Positions 20,977 to 32,870 of a DNA stretch of 50,107 nt are shown piece after piece. Every line of letters begins with the position of its first letter. The first letter of the stretch is position 1. The position numbers and the translations under genes were made by a program. The DNA lies in NCBI GenBank assembly GCA_002104905.1, contig MCFE01000645.1:1-50107 (forward strand), in the 5' to 3' direction. This DNA is from Basidiobolus meristosporus CBS 931.73. Lineage: Eukaryota > Basidiobolomycota > Basidiobolomycetes > Basidiobolales > Basidiobolaceae. A model generated the notes under the pieces. That model did no database searches. It worked only from the letters and a program-made list of their open reading frames with translations, and was not told the origin of the DNA.

Positions 20977-22353
20977 AATACATTCTGCAATTTGACTTGC
21001 AGTTTGTTTATTACCCTTGCATGAATAGCGTGGCTCTGATGCCTTATCAAAACTTGAAAAAGCTGAACAACTCAACCCAGTATATGAGTCAGATTGGCCT
21101 GGCTTTTTACCACAGTAATAGCAAGAAATTGCTACTCCTAATTAGGTGGATGAGGATATCAGGGATGGAGCAAGCTCATTTGTGGTACAGGATGAAACAC
21201 TCTATCAAATTGTTGATGGAAGCCCTTTTACCTATTGCCAATATGTTGTTTGCCTGGATTTAATACCCAAGTTACACCATTGAAATGGTGAGCTTGGTAT
21301 TGAAGGAACCCATAGCCTTGTGAAAGCTAGAGCATGGTGGCCCAGAATGTAATCAGATGCTGAGAAGCTAGTGAAACAAGCCCTGTTTGCCAAATCAACC
21401 TAGGTTAACCATAGAGAAATGCTAAGCTTGCTTTCTTGGAGCCTGAACACCATTTGAAAAATGGGGAATTGACTATTTTAGAAGACTACCCATTATTAAA
21501 AATTGCAATTCATAGGTTCTAATAGCAGTCTTACTATGCTGCCAAATGGCCAGTGGCTAGAATTGTACCCAAAGCCAATGAACAAGAAGTTGCAAGGCTC
21601 ATCTACAATGAGATCCTGATGAAATCTGGATGCCTGGAGAAAATCTTATTTAGTAGAGGAGAAAACCATATTGCCAAAAACATTCAAAGCCTGCCTGGAA
21701 ATACTGTAGATGAAACATTTGAAGACCATGCTATATACCCTAGAGCTGACACAGCCAGTGATGTTTCAATGAGCTATTTGGCAAAGTGCTTACCAAATAT
21801 ACAAGTTTAACTATACAAAGACGGGACAAATATTTCAACTAAGCACTGTTTGCCTGCAGGGTTAGGGTGTACAATAATGCACAGCATTTGCCATTTTACT
21901 AGTATATGGATGTCAACCAAGGATTTCAGGAGATCTTACTAAGCCAAGACTTTCTGCCAGCTTGGAGGATGACCTTGGTCAGCCTAGTAGACACCAACAA
22001 CTTGAACAAAATGTCAAGGGGAACAGGCTAGTGCTGCTAAATGTGCAGCAACAATGAAGCAGAGCTTTTATATAACTATGTCACCAGGGGCTTTGACAGT
22101 TAGGGACTTTGTATTGCTAAGAACCTACACTTAGAAGAAGTTTGAGCCATAACAAACAGGACCATTCAAGATCATCAAAAAATGCCTATTTGCAACTTAC
22201 AGACCAGTAGATTAACAAGAAAATACTCAAAATGATTGGGGTCATAGTGACAGACTCAATCTTGCAAGACTTACCACAATGCCAAACCATTAAAATAACC
22301 ATACCGCAAAAAAAGAGATTCAAAAGAATCCTTTCAGCTTTAGTAGGTCAGAA
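20977..22353 (+). pseudogene. Gypsy-A RNase H tail and integrase (+)
   Basis: Starts at the RNase H tail (a decayed YIQQFDL...DALS) and runs through the zinc-binding region, integrase core (ARIVPKANEQEVARLIYNEILMK, open 21553-21810) and the C-terminal part (GCQPRI-like, then GPFKII...DRLNLARL). Stops throughout. Its 3' LTR starts at 22354. A 5'-truncated copy facing copy II. Confidence 0.7.
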
Positions 22354-22443
22354 TGTTATGTTTTGCTTCTTGAGTGTTTAAATTAGATCAGTTTTTAGAA
22401 AAATCAATTAATTTGGTGTTTAGCTTATCAGTATGACAGTATT
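22354..22443 (+). repeat. Gypsy-A LTR, cut by Gypsy-C
   Basis: First 90 bp of a Gypsy-A LTR (TGTTATGTTT) after gtaggtcagaa. It stops where the Gypsy-C 5' LTR begins at 22444. The rest is not found after Gypsy-C, whose 3' end is truncated. Confidence 0.7.
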
Positions 22444-23299
22444 TGTCATAATCAGATGACATCCCTGGTCACCAATGCTCAAGCTAAATCAAGTTTGTGA
22501 AGAAATCCCAGTTCCTTCTAGAAAGTTATACCACATTCTACCAGCTTCTGGAAAGCTCCATATCAACATTACACAATGGAGCATTATATGGAAGCCCCTC
22601 TTTGCAATTAATGTAGATCAATACCATATGTGGTAAGCACATGTCATATGACCTAATCACATGATCATCTGACCCCAGACATATCCCCATGTGATATTCT
22701 AGTCTGTTCTTTAGTATATTTCTATCTTGGCACACTGACTGTGCCTCACCCCAGAACCCCATCAGTATTAGCCAATATATCTTGGCATCTATATTGCCAA
22801 TATGTATATATAGTCCTATCCCCCCTTGTGTATTCCTCCATCTGATAAACACAGGTTTTGAATAAACAGCCTTGCCTTGGAAATCTGCCTTGCCTTGTTG
22901 ATCCATACCTATGTCCTTTCTGGACCTGCCTTGTCTAGCTCTACTCTCCTGCCTTGTGTCTATTCATAACAGTTTTATCAAACTGCTCTTAACATACCTG
23001 TGGATCTTGGCCTTCTATCTTAAGTTCTTGAGAAGAACTTGTAAAGGAATACCTACCATAAGTATTACCCTGAAGCTTTCCCTATTCTTGTCCTCTAAAG
23101 TCAAAGATGCTTTATCATTGTAAAATTCCTGGCCAAAGCTGCATTCACTTTTTTACCCTGCTGGTGTAGTTTACAGTTGTTGCAGTATTGGAAGCTTTAT
23201 TACAATACTCTATCAAAGAACATTAAAGCTAGTGCCTTCTGAAGTGCCACTAACTTATTCAAAGCTGCGGATTATGGCTGAATAGTTGTATTCTTGACA
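22444..23299 (+). repeat. Gypsy-C long LTR region, 856 bp
   Basis: TGTCATAATC...TTCTTGACA, with inverted termini TGTCA/TGACA. The same length as 44868-45723. The first part, up to ctattcataaca (about 22970), corresponds to the 504 bp solo LTR at 33204-33707. The remainder is the module shared with LTR-B. Confidence 0.7.
22805..22866 (+). promoter_or_regulatory. Gypsy-C TATA box and poly(A) signal
   Basis: tatatatag at 22805-22813 and AATAAA at 22861-22866, about 48 bp apart, consistent with an LTR U3/R arrangement. Assigned by motif only. Confidence 0.4.
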
Positions 23300-24300
23300 A
23301 ACTACTGGTTTTATAACCTACATATTAGCCAGTAGTATCCAGTATTCCTGAACAAGCTCAAGAAACTTCACCACCTCCTGCTACCCAATCATTTCCAGTC
23401 CAGAGTACAACCTTACAATTATCCTGGCTGCCTTTGCCTAGCTGCAACAAGACAATGCAGATCTCCAAAACACTGTTGCTCAGCCTCAGAGCCAAAATAC
23501 TCATTAGCCTATCCATACTCCCTCAAACCATGATCCCAAGAGCACTTCCACTACTAAGTCCAGTGGCTCCCAAGATGAGTTCCAAGGCTTCATCAACATA
23601 GTTAAACACCACTTGTTGTTACAACCCAATTAGTTCCTAACATAACAAGCAGAAGTTGGATATATCTCAGACCTGCTCACTGGAACTGCCCAGAAATGGT
23701 TCTCCCCTTTGGTGTAAGCCAACTGCCCTCTACTCAGTGACTACCATGCCTTCCTCACAAAAATGGAGCTAACTTTTGGCAACATTGACCAAGCCAAAAC
23801 TGCTTCCAACAAGATCAAGAACTTGAAGTAAGGAAACAGACCTGCATCTGTGTATGCTTCTGAGTTCTGGCTACTAGTCAGTGATTTGGGCCTTTGGGGT
23901 GATGCTGTCCTAATTAGCCAGTTTCAAGATGGACCCAATGATGAAGTCAGTGACCCACTACTCACACTCCCTGAGCCAACTACCTTGAGCAAAGCTATAC
24001 ATCAAGCAATCCAACGTGACAATTGCCTTTTTCAGAAGAAACAGAAGCTCTGAAATACTTATCAGCCAACCTCCTTCCCAGTAATCCAGTCTCCTAGTAC
24101 TAAGCCTGATGATCCTATGCAACTTGACAGTGCCAAATACAAGAAACTTACAAATGAAGAAAGATCTAGTCATCAAGAGGCAAACCTCTGCCTTTGCTGC
24201 AGCCAACTAGGCCCAAAAAAAGTCCAGCTTCCAACTTCTGCAATCAATCATTGAACAGTCTTCTCCAGTGTTGTTGGGAAATGGCAGTGTCCAGTTACAA
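23300..24300 (+). pseudogene. Gypsy-C gag
   Basis: Recognised by comparison with the better copy at 28966-29880 (-). The stretch YASEFWLLVSDLG...LISQFQDGPNDEVSD (23850-24053) is the late capsid part. The nucleocapsid CCHC knuckle is destroyed: CLCCSQLGP replaces the CLYCDQPGHFAKFC seen in the other copy. The N-terminal part is split between frames with stops. No usable product. Confidence 0.7.
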
Positions 24301-26978
24301 TGACAGGCTTGCAACTGGACCCTCCAATGAAAATTCAAAACATTCAAGAAACATCATACACTAACAAATCCATACAATACTTGGAATGCCTGTCAACATT
24401 CATATCCCTGAGTCCAGTCCTGTCCATGTCCTTGCCATCATAGATTCTGGAGCTTTGTCCTGTTTCATTGACCAGTCCTTTGTCCAGAAGCACAAAATCC
24501 CCACTATTCTGAAATCCTGTTCTGTCCAAGCAGAAGTTATTGATGAAAGATCCCTTTCCTCTGGTGCCATTACCCGTGAGACATGTCCACTCCAGCTGTC
24601 CAGTACTGGTCATCATGAAACAATAGCCTTTAACATCATCAACTCTCCCCACTACCCCATAGTCCTTAGAAGCTCATGGCTTAGTCGCAATAACCCAGCT
24701 ATCAACTGGAAGACCAAAATCCTGACATTCCTCAGAGTCTGTTAGGTCAACTCCATGAAAGCACCTGACTTTTCAGGTGAGAGAGTACCATTTGGCTCTA
24801 CCTACAACCTCTGGCAACTTGAGGTGAAAGAACTCTATGGTTATATTTAAGAAAATATCCAGAATGGCTTTATTCAGCACTCTAAGTCCATAGCTGATGC
24901 CCCAATCCTCTTTGTCAAGACAAAAGATGGTACCCTAGGAATGTGTGTAGACTATTGTGCACCAAATAAAATTACAATCAAGAACCAGTACCCTTTGCCC
25001 CATATCAACACCCTGTTGGATCAACTCTCCGTTTCCAAAGTATTTACTAAAATTGACCTCAGAGGAGCTTATAACCTTGTCAGGATAAAGACTGGTAATG
25101 AATGGAAAACTGCCCTCAGAACAAGATATGGTCACTTGGAGTATAAGGTTATGCCATTAGACCTCACCAATGCACCAGCTGTCTTTCAACACCTGATGAA
25201 TAGCATATTCTGTGAGTACCTTGACTAATTTGTGGTTATTTACTGTGATGATATCCTGGTCTACTCCCAGACTCAAGAAGATCATAAATTCCATGTGAAG
25301 AAAGTCTTGACCAAGCTTGAGACTACTGGCTTCTAGGCCAAGCTGAAAAATGGGAGTTTTACCAGAAATAGAAAACCTGATGCCCTGTCCAGAAAGGTGG
25401 AGTATTCTTCCAGTGTATGGGATGATTCCTGGTGGCAAATGAAAAGCCCTGTAGTCAACAAAAGACATTTTGAGCTCCTTGCAACCCAGTCATCCAGTAT
25501 TATAGCTCCTGTACTCCTTGAGAAAGTCAAGACCAGCCAAGCCACCAACTTCACAGCAGCAACAATCAAGAAATACCTCAAGTCTTCCACTGACCTACCA
25601 CCCAAGTTCCCAAACCACCAGCACCTACATCTAGTCAATGACATCATCTATCACCAGCACCAACTGTTTGTCCCAGACCTTGATACTAAGTTAGATATCA
25701 TCCATTCTTGCCATGATTCAATGGCTGCACAGCATTTTTGTACTGCCAAAACCATGAATGCAATCAAGAGAGACTTTTGGTGGCCCAAGATGATATCTCT
25801 TGTCAAGGAGTACCACCAATCCTGTGATGCATGTAATTGTGCAAAATCTGCCAGACACCAGCCATATGAACTTCTTCAACCCTTACCAATTCCTGACTGG
25901 TAATGAAGGTGAATTTCAATGGACTTCATAACCAGCCTCCCAGAGTCCAACCAATTCAATTCGGTCCTGATACTGGCAGATAGACTCACAAAGATGGCTC
26001 ATGTTATTCCCTGCTCCAAGGGTATAGACACCAAGGAGACTGCCCACTAAGTAATCAAGAACATTTCTGGCTCCATGGTACCCCAAGTGATGTTGCATCT
26101 GATAGAGAACCTGAGTTCAAATCAAAATTCTGGAAACACTTCATGATAAATCTTGGTGTGCAAGTCAAGCTCTCAGCTGCTTTTCATTTTTAGTCAGATG
26201 GTCAGATGAAGAGAATTAATAAGTTCCTTTATCAATACCTCTGGTGCTTTATCAGCTATTGGCAAGATAACTTAATCCAGCTGTTACCACTTGCAGAATT
26301 TGCCTACAACAACTCATGTCATAGTGAAACTGGTCTCACCCCATTCTATGCAAATTATAGTCTTCATCTGTAAAATGATATTCAGATCCCAAAAACCTTA
26401 TAAGTCCCCCAGCAGCTGAACATCCCTCAGCAATTCTAGAAATCCAAAAAATACTCAAGAAACAACTATCCTTAGCCCATGAGGGGTACAAGAAGTTTGC
26501 AGACAATCAATGACAGCCTAGCCCCAGGCTTTATGAAGGAGATTCAGTATGGCTCTTAAGAAGAAACATTGTTACCAGCCTCCCGTATGACAAATTAGAC
26601 TATAAGAAACTATGACCATTCAAGATCTAGATAAAACTTAGTCCTATTGTATACCTACTACAGTTGCAACTAAGTATGAAAATCCATGACACATTCCATG
26701 TATCCTCCCTAGAGCCATTTCATGAAAGACCCTACCCAAACAGCACCCAGCAAATCCCCCAGCCATCAAAGTAGACAAACACCAAGAGTTTGAAGTTAAG
26801 CCAGTACTGGATTCAAAGTACATCAGATCCCCACTTCACTACCTAGTAGACAGTTTGGTTATGACCTAAAAAACTTGCAAGCCAGTAATAAACCCAACAA
26901 ACTGCCAAGATCAAGTTACACTATGACACCAAACGTACCCCAACAGGCCAAAGCCAAAAGCTTGAGGGGAGCCCCTCC
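24301..26978 (+). pseudogene. Gypsy-C pol: protease, RT, integrase, chromodomain
   Basis: Protease: VLAIIDSGALSCFIDQSF (24430-24485, DSG intact). [40 protein letters not shown], then after a stop the catalytic YCDDILVYS at about 25240-25265. RNase H is nearly all deleted: RT joins the tail RKPDALSRK near 25370. Integrase: zinc-binding HSCHDSMAAQHF...SCDACNC (25700-25850), core ISMDFITSLPES then LADRLTKMAH, and FAYNNSCHSETGLTPFYA (26290-26355). C-terminus: HVSSLEPFHE, then a chromodomain-like EFEVKPVLDSKYI...YLVDSL (26790-26865). In chromoviruses this module targets heterochromatin. Many stops and shifts. Confidence 0.85.
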
Positions 26979-26992
26979 AAAGAGGAGAATAG
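26979..26992 (+). other. Gypsy-C polypurine tract
   Basis: aaagaggagaatag lies immediately before TGTCATGATC of the 3' LTR, the expected position for plus-strand priming. Confidence 0.65.
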
Positions 26993-27250
26993 TGTCATGA
27001 TCACATGACATCCCTGGTCTCCAATGCTCAAGGTGAATCAAGTTGGTGAAGACATTCTAGTCCCTTCTACATAGTTCTACCACATTCTAGCAACTTGTGG
27101 AAAGCTCCTAGTTAACATCACAAAATGGAAAATTCTGTGGATGCTACCCTCTGGAATTTATATAGCCCATTACCATGAATGGTAATTGCTTGTCACATGA
27201 CCTAGTCACATGATTGCCTGACCCCTGACATATCCTTATGTGATGTTCCC
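26993..27250 (+). repeat. Gypsy-C 3' LTR, truncated
   Basis: TGTCATGATCACATGACATC onward. Follows 22444-22700 and 44868-45125, then stops near ttcccctatga. No TATA or poly(A) region retained. Confidence 0.75.
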
Positions 27251-27312
27251 CTATGAAGAATTATTAAGATGATCCCATCAAAAGGCCATCACAAAAACTT
27301 CCAAGAGTAGAA
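27251..27312. repeat. R3 repeat fragment
   Basis: gatgatcccatcaaaaggcc and catcacaaa match 32700-32740 and 45770-45800. It fills the junction between the two opposed Gypsy-C copies. Confidence 0.5.
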
Positions 27313-28965
27313 TGCAACGGGGTGCAACGCATTGTCCTCATCATACTGGGAGGGTATGGCACCAAGGGCAAAATCAGAAGCATCAGTATCCACTATGAAT
27401 TGCTTCTCAAGGTCAGGGTGGGCAAGCAGGGGGGCCTTCAGGAAAGATTTCTTGAGTTGGTTGAATGAGGTGGATTACTCCTCATTCCAGGCAAAAGGTG
27501 TGTTCTTCTGCGTAAGCTTTGTCAGAGGGGTGACTATCTTGGAGTAGCTAGCTATGAACCTGCAATAGAAGTTGGCAAATCCCAGGAAGGATTGTACTTC
27601 CTTGACAGAGCTTAGAGTTTTCCAGGATTGGACTGATTCAACTCTCTTGCGGTCCATTCTTGTTCCCTCAGGGCTGATGAGGTAACCAAGAGATTCCACT
27701 TCTCTCTGGTCATATTCACATTTCTCTAGCTTGGTGTAGAGACCGGCAGAGTCTAGTTTTTGCAATACTTTCTTGACATGTTCATCATGTTCATCTTGGT
27801 TCTTGGAGTATATGGGAATATCATCAAGGTAGATTACCACAAACTAGTCAAGGTATTCACAGAATATGTCATTCACAAGGTGTTGAATCACAGCAGGAGC
27901 ATTGGGGAGGCCTAATGGCATTATTTTTTACTCAAAGTGACCATATCTTGTGCAAAAGGCAGTTTTCCATTCATCACCAGGCTTAATTCTGACAAGATTG
28001 TAAGCTCCTCTCAAGTAAATCTTAGTGAAGACTTGGGCAGCAGATAGCTGATCCAACAGTGTGTTGATCAGGGGCAGGGGGTAGCGGTTCTTGACTGTGA
28101 TCTTATTCAAAGCACAGTATTCCACACACATTCTGAGGGTGCCATCCTTCTTCTTGACAAAGAGGATTGGGGCTCCAGCAGGTGATTTGGAGTGCTGAAT
28201 AAAACCCTTCTGAAGGTTTTCTGGAATATAACCATGGAGTTCTTTCAACTCCAGCTGGGAGAGGTTATATATTGGGCCAAATGAAGGGGCTTTTCCATCT
28301 TCAAGGTCAATAGGGCAGTCATAAGGCTGATGGTAAGGGAGGAGTAGTGCTTTCTTCTTGTCAAAGACATGGGCAAACTCTTGGTACTTGGCTGGTATAT
28401 TTGCTGAGGGGGCTCCTTCAGCTTGCTAAGTATCTTGGGCTGTTAAACTGTTGGCAACAGTCTTTTCATGGTTATCAGTGTCTGGAGATTTCATGGAGTT
28501 GACTTGGTGGGATCTGGTGAATGACAGGATCTTGGATTTCTAATCAATACTTGGATTGTGGTATCTCAGCCATGAGCTTCCAAGCACAATAGGATAGTGT
28601 GGTGAGTTGATGATGTTGAAGGCAATTCTTTCTTGGTGAGCAGTACTGAACAGCTGGAGTAAGCATGTTTCATGGGCAACGGTACCAGAGGAGAGTGATC
28701 TTCCATCAACTTCTACTTGTACTGGACAGGATTTCAAGGTAACCGGAATAGAGTGCTTCTGGACAAAGGCTTGGTCAATGAAACAGGATGAAGCACCGGA
28801 ATCAATCAGGGCTAGGACTGGTACAGGACTGGAGTCAGGGATCTGGATTTTGACAGGCATTCTCAAGGACTGGATAGATTTTGTGGCAAAGGAAGATTCT
28901 TGGATATGCTGGATATTCATGGGTGGGTCCAGTTGCAAGCCTGTCAATGCAACTGGACATTGGAG
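27313..28965 (-). pseudogene. Gypsy-C copy II pol: protease, RT, RNase H start
   Basis: Minus strand. Protease LALIDSGASSCFIDQAFVQ (28947-28540 frame; DSG intact). RT (28248-27928) [37 protein letters not shown] (the first catalytic aspartate is Y in KIYLRG), then after two stops the second box IYLDDIPIYS (27840 downwards), with the RT thumb and connection to FLGFANFYCRFI. RNase H start VDTDASDFALGA near 27390, ending HPVAFYS at 27313, where it is truncated. Relatively few lesions compared with copy I, but the KIY change and the loss of integrase make it inactive. Confidence 0.85.
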
Positions 28966-29880
28966 TTTCCCAACAAATCTGAATCAGGTTGATTACTGGA
29001 GGTCTGCATCAGCTTGAAGCAGGACTTCTTGTAGGGGCAGAACTTGGCAAAGTGACCTGGTTGGTCACAGTATAGACAGAGGTTGGCTTGTTGATGTCTG
29101 GACTTTTCACTCTTTAATAGTTTCTTGTATTTGGTACTATCAATCTGCATAGGATCTTCTGGAGTGACTTGGGGAGCAGGAGGGGTTGGGACTGCAACAA
29201 GAATGTGACTTTGACAGTTCTTTTGCTTCTTCTGGAATAGTCTGTTATCACACCGCATTGCTTGGTGCATAGCTTCAACCAGTGTATCTGGATCTGGGAG
29301 TGCAAGTAGCAGATCAGAAACTTCATTATGGATGCCATCCTGGAATTGGCTAATCAAGGCTGCTTGATGCCAGGAGCTGGGGTCACTGGAGAGTTGTTGG
29401 AATTCTGAGGCATAGACTAATGCTGGCTTGTTCCCTTGTTTAAGTGTCTTGATCTTGTTGGCAGCAGTACTGGCTTAGTCAAAGTTACCAAATGTTAGCT
29501 CCATTTCAGTGAGAAAGGCTTGGTGGTCTCTGAGTAGGGGAGAGTTGGTCTCCACTAATGCAAAACCCACTTGAGAGCTGTACCAGTAAGCAGGTTGGAG
29601 ATGAAGCCAACTTTGTCCTGGTCAGTGGGGTACTGGTTGGACTGGAGTGCAAGATTGTTCTTCACCATGTTGATGAAGCCATGGAATTCATTATGAGAGC
29701 CATTGAACTTGGTAGCAGGAGTATACTTGGGTTCTTGGTAGACTGGGACATGGCTAGTTTGCTGGACACTTTGGCTCTGGAACTGAGTAAGAGTGTTTCT
29801 GAGGTCTGCATGGTCTTGCTGCAGTTGGGTAAAGGCAGCCATGAGCTTGGCAAAGTTCAGCTCTAGGTTGGACATGGTAG
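28966..29880 (-). pseudogene. Gypsy-C copy II gag
   Basis: Minus strand from ATG at about 29876: MSNLELNFAKLMAAFTQLQQ, a coiled-coil-like start, then FNGSHNEFHGFINMVK capsid sequence to 29555. One frameshift near 29560 and a TAA at about 29478 (after GNFD, where Q follows in copy I; a C to T change) split it. The final part (29357-28944) holds the zinc knuckle CLYCDQPGHFAKFC. Best preserved gag in the window. Gag would build the particle and bind RNA. Confidence 0.8.
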
Positions 29881-29956
29881 AAGAGGAAGGCAGATGAACT
29901 TGCAAGGAATACTGGAATATACTAAACTAGATTGTGGGTTTGTAAAGCCACCAGTA
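29881..29956 (-). other. Gypsy-C copy II leader / primer site region
   Basis: Between the LTR end (tgtcaagaatacc on plus) and gag. On the minus strand tactggtggctttac follows TTCTTGACA; TGGTGGC is a possible primer binding site start. The tRNA was not identified. Confidence 0.35.
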
Positions 29957-30490
29957 TGTCAAGAATACCACTAGTGTGCCACAGTCCCCAACTTAAATAA
30001 GTCAGTGTCACTTCAGAAGGTACTGGTTTTGACATCCTTTGATAGAGTATTGTACTAAAGCTTCCAATACTGTAACAACTGTAAACTCCACCAGCAGGGT
30101 AATAAAGTGAATGCAGCTTTGACCAATAGTTTTACAAAGATAAAGTATCTTTGCCTTTATAGGACAAGACTAGGGAAAGATGATGGGTGATACTGACTGT
30201 GAGTATTCCTTTTGGAAGTTTTCTTAAAACTTTGGGCAGAAGGCAGGGGAAATGGATTGGGTCACCTGATCATGTGACCAAGTCATGTGACCTGCTATTT
30301 CAATATATGGTACTGGACTATGCATAATACAAGGGGAAGCTTCCATGGAATATTCCATTGTGTACAATGGTTTGGACTGGTCAGGAACTTTCTGGAAGGT
30401 GGTAGAAGGTTCCAGAAGGAATCTCTTAGAAATTGAGCTAGGAAGCTGAAACTTGGCATGGGTATTCATGGTTATCATGTGATCATGCCA
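29957..30490 (-). repeat. Gypsy-C copy II 5' LTR, internally deleted
   Basis: Plus-strand tgtcaagaat...gatcatgcca, 534 bp. Contains the B/C-shared module (29957 to about 30215) and then the first part of the LTR (from about 30230). The middle, equivalent to about 33204-33450, is missing. Confidence 0.7.
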
Positions 30491-30691
30491 GTTTGTACCC
30501 TCATAAATATAGTAATTTGGGCTATTTCTTGTCCAATTGTATCTCCAGGCATCTGATACTGGAATGATCACTTCTGGGATATTCCTGGGCACTGATTCAG
30601 GCTGATCCATAGCTGTAGAATCCTCTGGAGTGAATAAATTTGCATTGTTTTACTCAGATTCAATCCTGACAATTGGTGGACTTCAGATCAA
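30491..30691 (-). other. Unassigned fragment with a short open frame
   Basis: Minus strand: about 70 bp of leader, then ATG with MDQPESVPRNIPEVIIPV up to the Gypsy-C LTR edge. It could be the start of a gene cut by that LTR. No family recognised and no other copy in the window. Confidence 0.3.
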
Positions 30692-30795
30692 ACTGGCTAA
30701 GTGATTACTAATCATGGTGTTACAGAAGGTTCTGGAGATCAATAGAAATCTCAATGACCTCAGAATGAGCTAAGAGTACTCCAATTGGGTGCTGG
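30692..30795 (-). repeat. LTR-B fragment, reverse
   Basis: ctggctaagtgattactaatc and the following gaaggttctggagatc match 38515-38620. It ends at gtgctgg, where a full LTR-B begins. Confidence 0.6.
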
Positions 30796-31846
30796 TGTGG
30801 CAGTGTGTAAGTCCAAGGGAGGGATATGCCCAACACTTCTCAAGTGTTTTGTGTGTGGGGTGTTCACTGGGTGTGATAACCTGTGGCAAAAGCTTGCAAG
30901 GAATACTTGGGTTCTGTCTCTGGGCTAATGTGATGGGGAATAATGCCACAGGCTTGTCAAGGGAAAACTATTGAGCTACAATCCCCAACTTAGTTGGCAT
31001 CTTAACAAAAGTATGTGCTGGGTTCAGCATCCTTTGAGATGACAATGTACTAAAGCTTCCAAAGTCAAACAACTATAAACTCCACCATCAGGGACTGGAT
31101 AAGAATGCAGCTGTGGACAATAGTTACAAAGACAGAAAAGTATCTTTGCCTGTACAAGAACAAACTTTGGAAAGAATCAAGTATAGTAAAAGATACCTAC
31201 TCTGAGTATTCCTCACAAGTAGTGCCTCCAAGGTCAGTTGGCTGTCAGCGCAGTTTCCTGGGAGTGTCCGGTGTTCTGGGGTTAGAAGTTCTGGTAGCAG
31301 CAGGTAGCAGTGAACACACTAATCAACAAGTAGGTATTTTGATAAAAGGGATGATTATTTATTGTTGAGGGATAGCCTCCCTTATATACTTTTCTTACTA
31401 GCTGAGTGATTACTAATTATGTTGTTCCAGAAGGTTCTGGAGATCAATAGAAATCTTAATGACATCAGAATGAGCTAAGAGTATTCTAAGTAGGTGCCGG
31501 GGGGTTCTAAGAGGTACAGCTCATCCAATCAATCAGGAAACAGTACTATGAAGCCTGTGTAACATAGGGATGCCATGTATGGTGTGGAAATGGTAAGGAT
31601 GGTGTCACAGCTACTGGTTCAGATACTTACCAAATATAGAAGTACTTACAGCTAGCAATCTTACATAAAGTGAGGGATAACTTATGCAAAAAGGTAAGCA
31701 GATGTGATAGTCAACCAGCTTATAGGATGGTACTGATCAGGTAAGACATATGGGATAAAACTAAAATAAGTGTAGTAGAGAAATAGGGAAGTAAGAATAT
31801 GGGAATGAGCACATCTGTCAGTGGGTGTCACTTTGATCCCACTACA
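30796..31846 (-). repeat. LTR-B, full length (-)
   Basis: tgtggcagtg...cccactaca on plus, 1051 bp. Complete relative to 37911-38981. Flanks gctgg and ccagt do not match. An LTR-B fragment precedes it and another LTR-B starts only 9 bp later. Confidence 0.75.
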
Positions 31847-31855
31847 CCAGTCCAG

Positions 31856-32434
31856 TGTGGTGGTGTATAGGTACAAGGGAGAGATACGTCCAACACTTCT
31901 CAAGTGTTTTATGTGTGGGGTGCTCACTGGGTGCAATAAACTCTGGCAAAAGCTTGCTAGGAATACTTGGGTTCTGTCTCTAATCTAATGTGAAAGGGAA
32001 TAAAGCCACAAGCTTGTCAAGGGAAAACTATTGAGCTACAATCCCCAACTTAGTTGGTGTCTTAACAAAAGTATGTGCTGGGTTCAGCATCCTGTGAAAT
32101 GACAATGTACTAAAGCTTCCAAAGTCAAAACAACTGTAAACTCCACCAGCAGGGACTTGATAAGAATGCAGCTGTGGTCAATAGTTACAAAGACAGAAAA
32201 GTATCTTTGCCTGTACAAGAGCAGACCTGGGAAAGAATCAATTATAATAAAAGATACCTACTCTGAGTATTCCTCACTAGTAGCACCTCCAAGGTCAGTT
32301 GGCTGTCAGCACGGTTTCCTGGGAGTGTCCTGTGGTCTGGGGTTGGAATTTCAGGTAGCAGCAGGTAACAGTGATCACACTAATCAACAAGTTGGTATAT
32401 TGATAAAAGGGATGATGATTTATTGTAGAGGGAT
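31856..32434 (-). repeat. LTR-B, truncated (-)
   Basis: Starts tgtggtggtg and follows 37911-38490 up to the TATA-region complement (gagggatagcctc), then breaks into element X gene1 sequence. Confidence 0.7.
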
Positions 32435-32695
32435 AGCCTCAACCCAGACAAAACCCAATGCCTAGCTCACAAGGGCCATCCGGACTGGAAAAGACAATGT
32501 CAGATCTGTTTGAGTTCTTGCCAAATGATTTTTGTATGGCCCAAGTGTCTATGATGAGCCTTCATACAGCTATTTGGGCACCACTCATTAATCTAGCAGA
32601 ACTAAATACCTCAGAGAGTCAAAAGAGATGGAAGAACCTGAGTAGAAAGCTGTGGCATGAGTTCTACATCAAGATGCCAGTATATGTATTACCAT
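32435..32695 (+). pseudogene. Element X gene1 N-terminal fragment (X2)
   Basis: Encodes MPSSQGPSGLEKTMSDLFEF...LPNDF, then RWKNLSRKLWHEFYIKMPV, equivalent to the first 90 or so residues of gene1 at 49396-49130. Here the position occupied by a stop in X6 reads L (KNLSR), which helps show that the X6 stop is secondary. Truncated after KMPVY. No known domain. Confidence 0.65.
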
Positions 32696-32870
32696 AAAAG
32701 TTATTGTTATAATCCCATCAAAAGACCATCACAAAGTCAAAGTCCCATGACCAAGAGGTACTGATCCCGCCAGGACATTGTCCAGAGACTGAGGAAAATA
32801 ATTGCACCCCAGATTTCACAAAAAAAATAGTCAAAATATTTCCTCACAACAATTTATTAGTGGCTTTTGA
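32696..32870 (+). repeat. R3 repeat (+), 175 bp
   Basis: tgttataatcccatcaaaag, ggtactgatcccgccagg and gcaccccagatttcac recur in order at 45766-45900, and the first part again at 27262-27300. It begins with TG and may be the start of another LTR family; no far end is seen. Confidence 0.5.

Larger units (their letters stand above)
22444..27250 (+). mobile_element. Gypsy-C copy I (chromodomain Ty3/Gypsy), degenerate
   Basis: 5' LTR region 22444-23299, gag 23390-24300, protease-RT-(RNase H remnant)-integrase-chromodomain 24301-26978, polypurine tract, truncated 3' LTR 26993-27250. Inserted into a Gypsy-A LTR, so younger than that copy. The 3' end is cut at the R3 piece at 27251. Confidence 0.85.

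Noticed and set aside
27332-27547. Plus-strand open frame of 71 codons
   Set aside because: Antisense of Gypsy-C RNase H; no independent support.
29558-29866. Plus-strand open frame of 102 codons
   Set aside because: It is the antisense of the Gypsy-C gag gene, which has clear family motifs on the minus strand.
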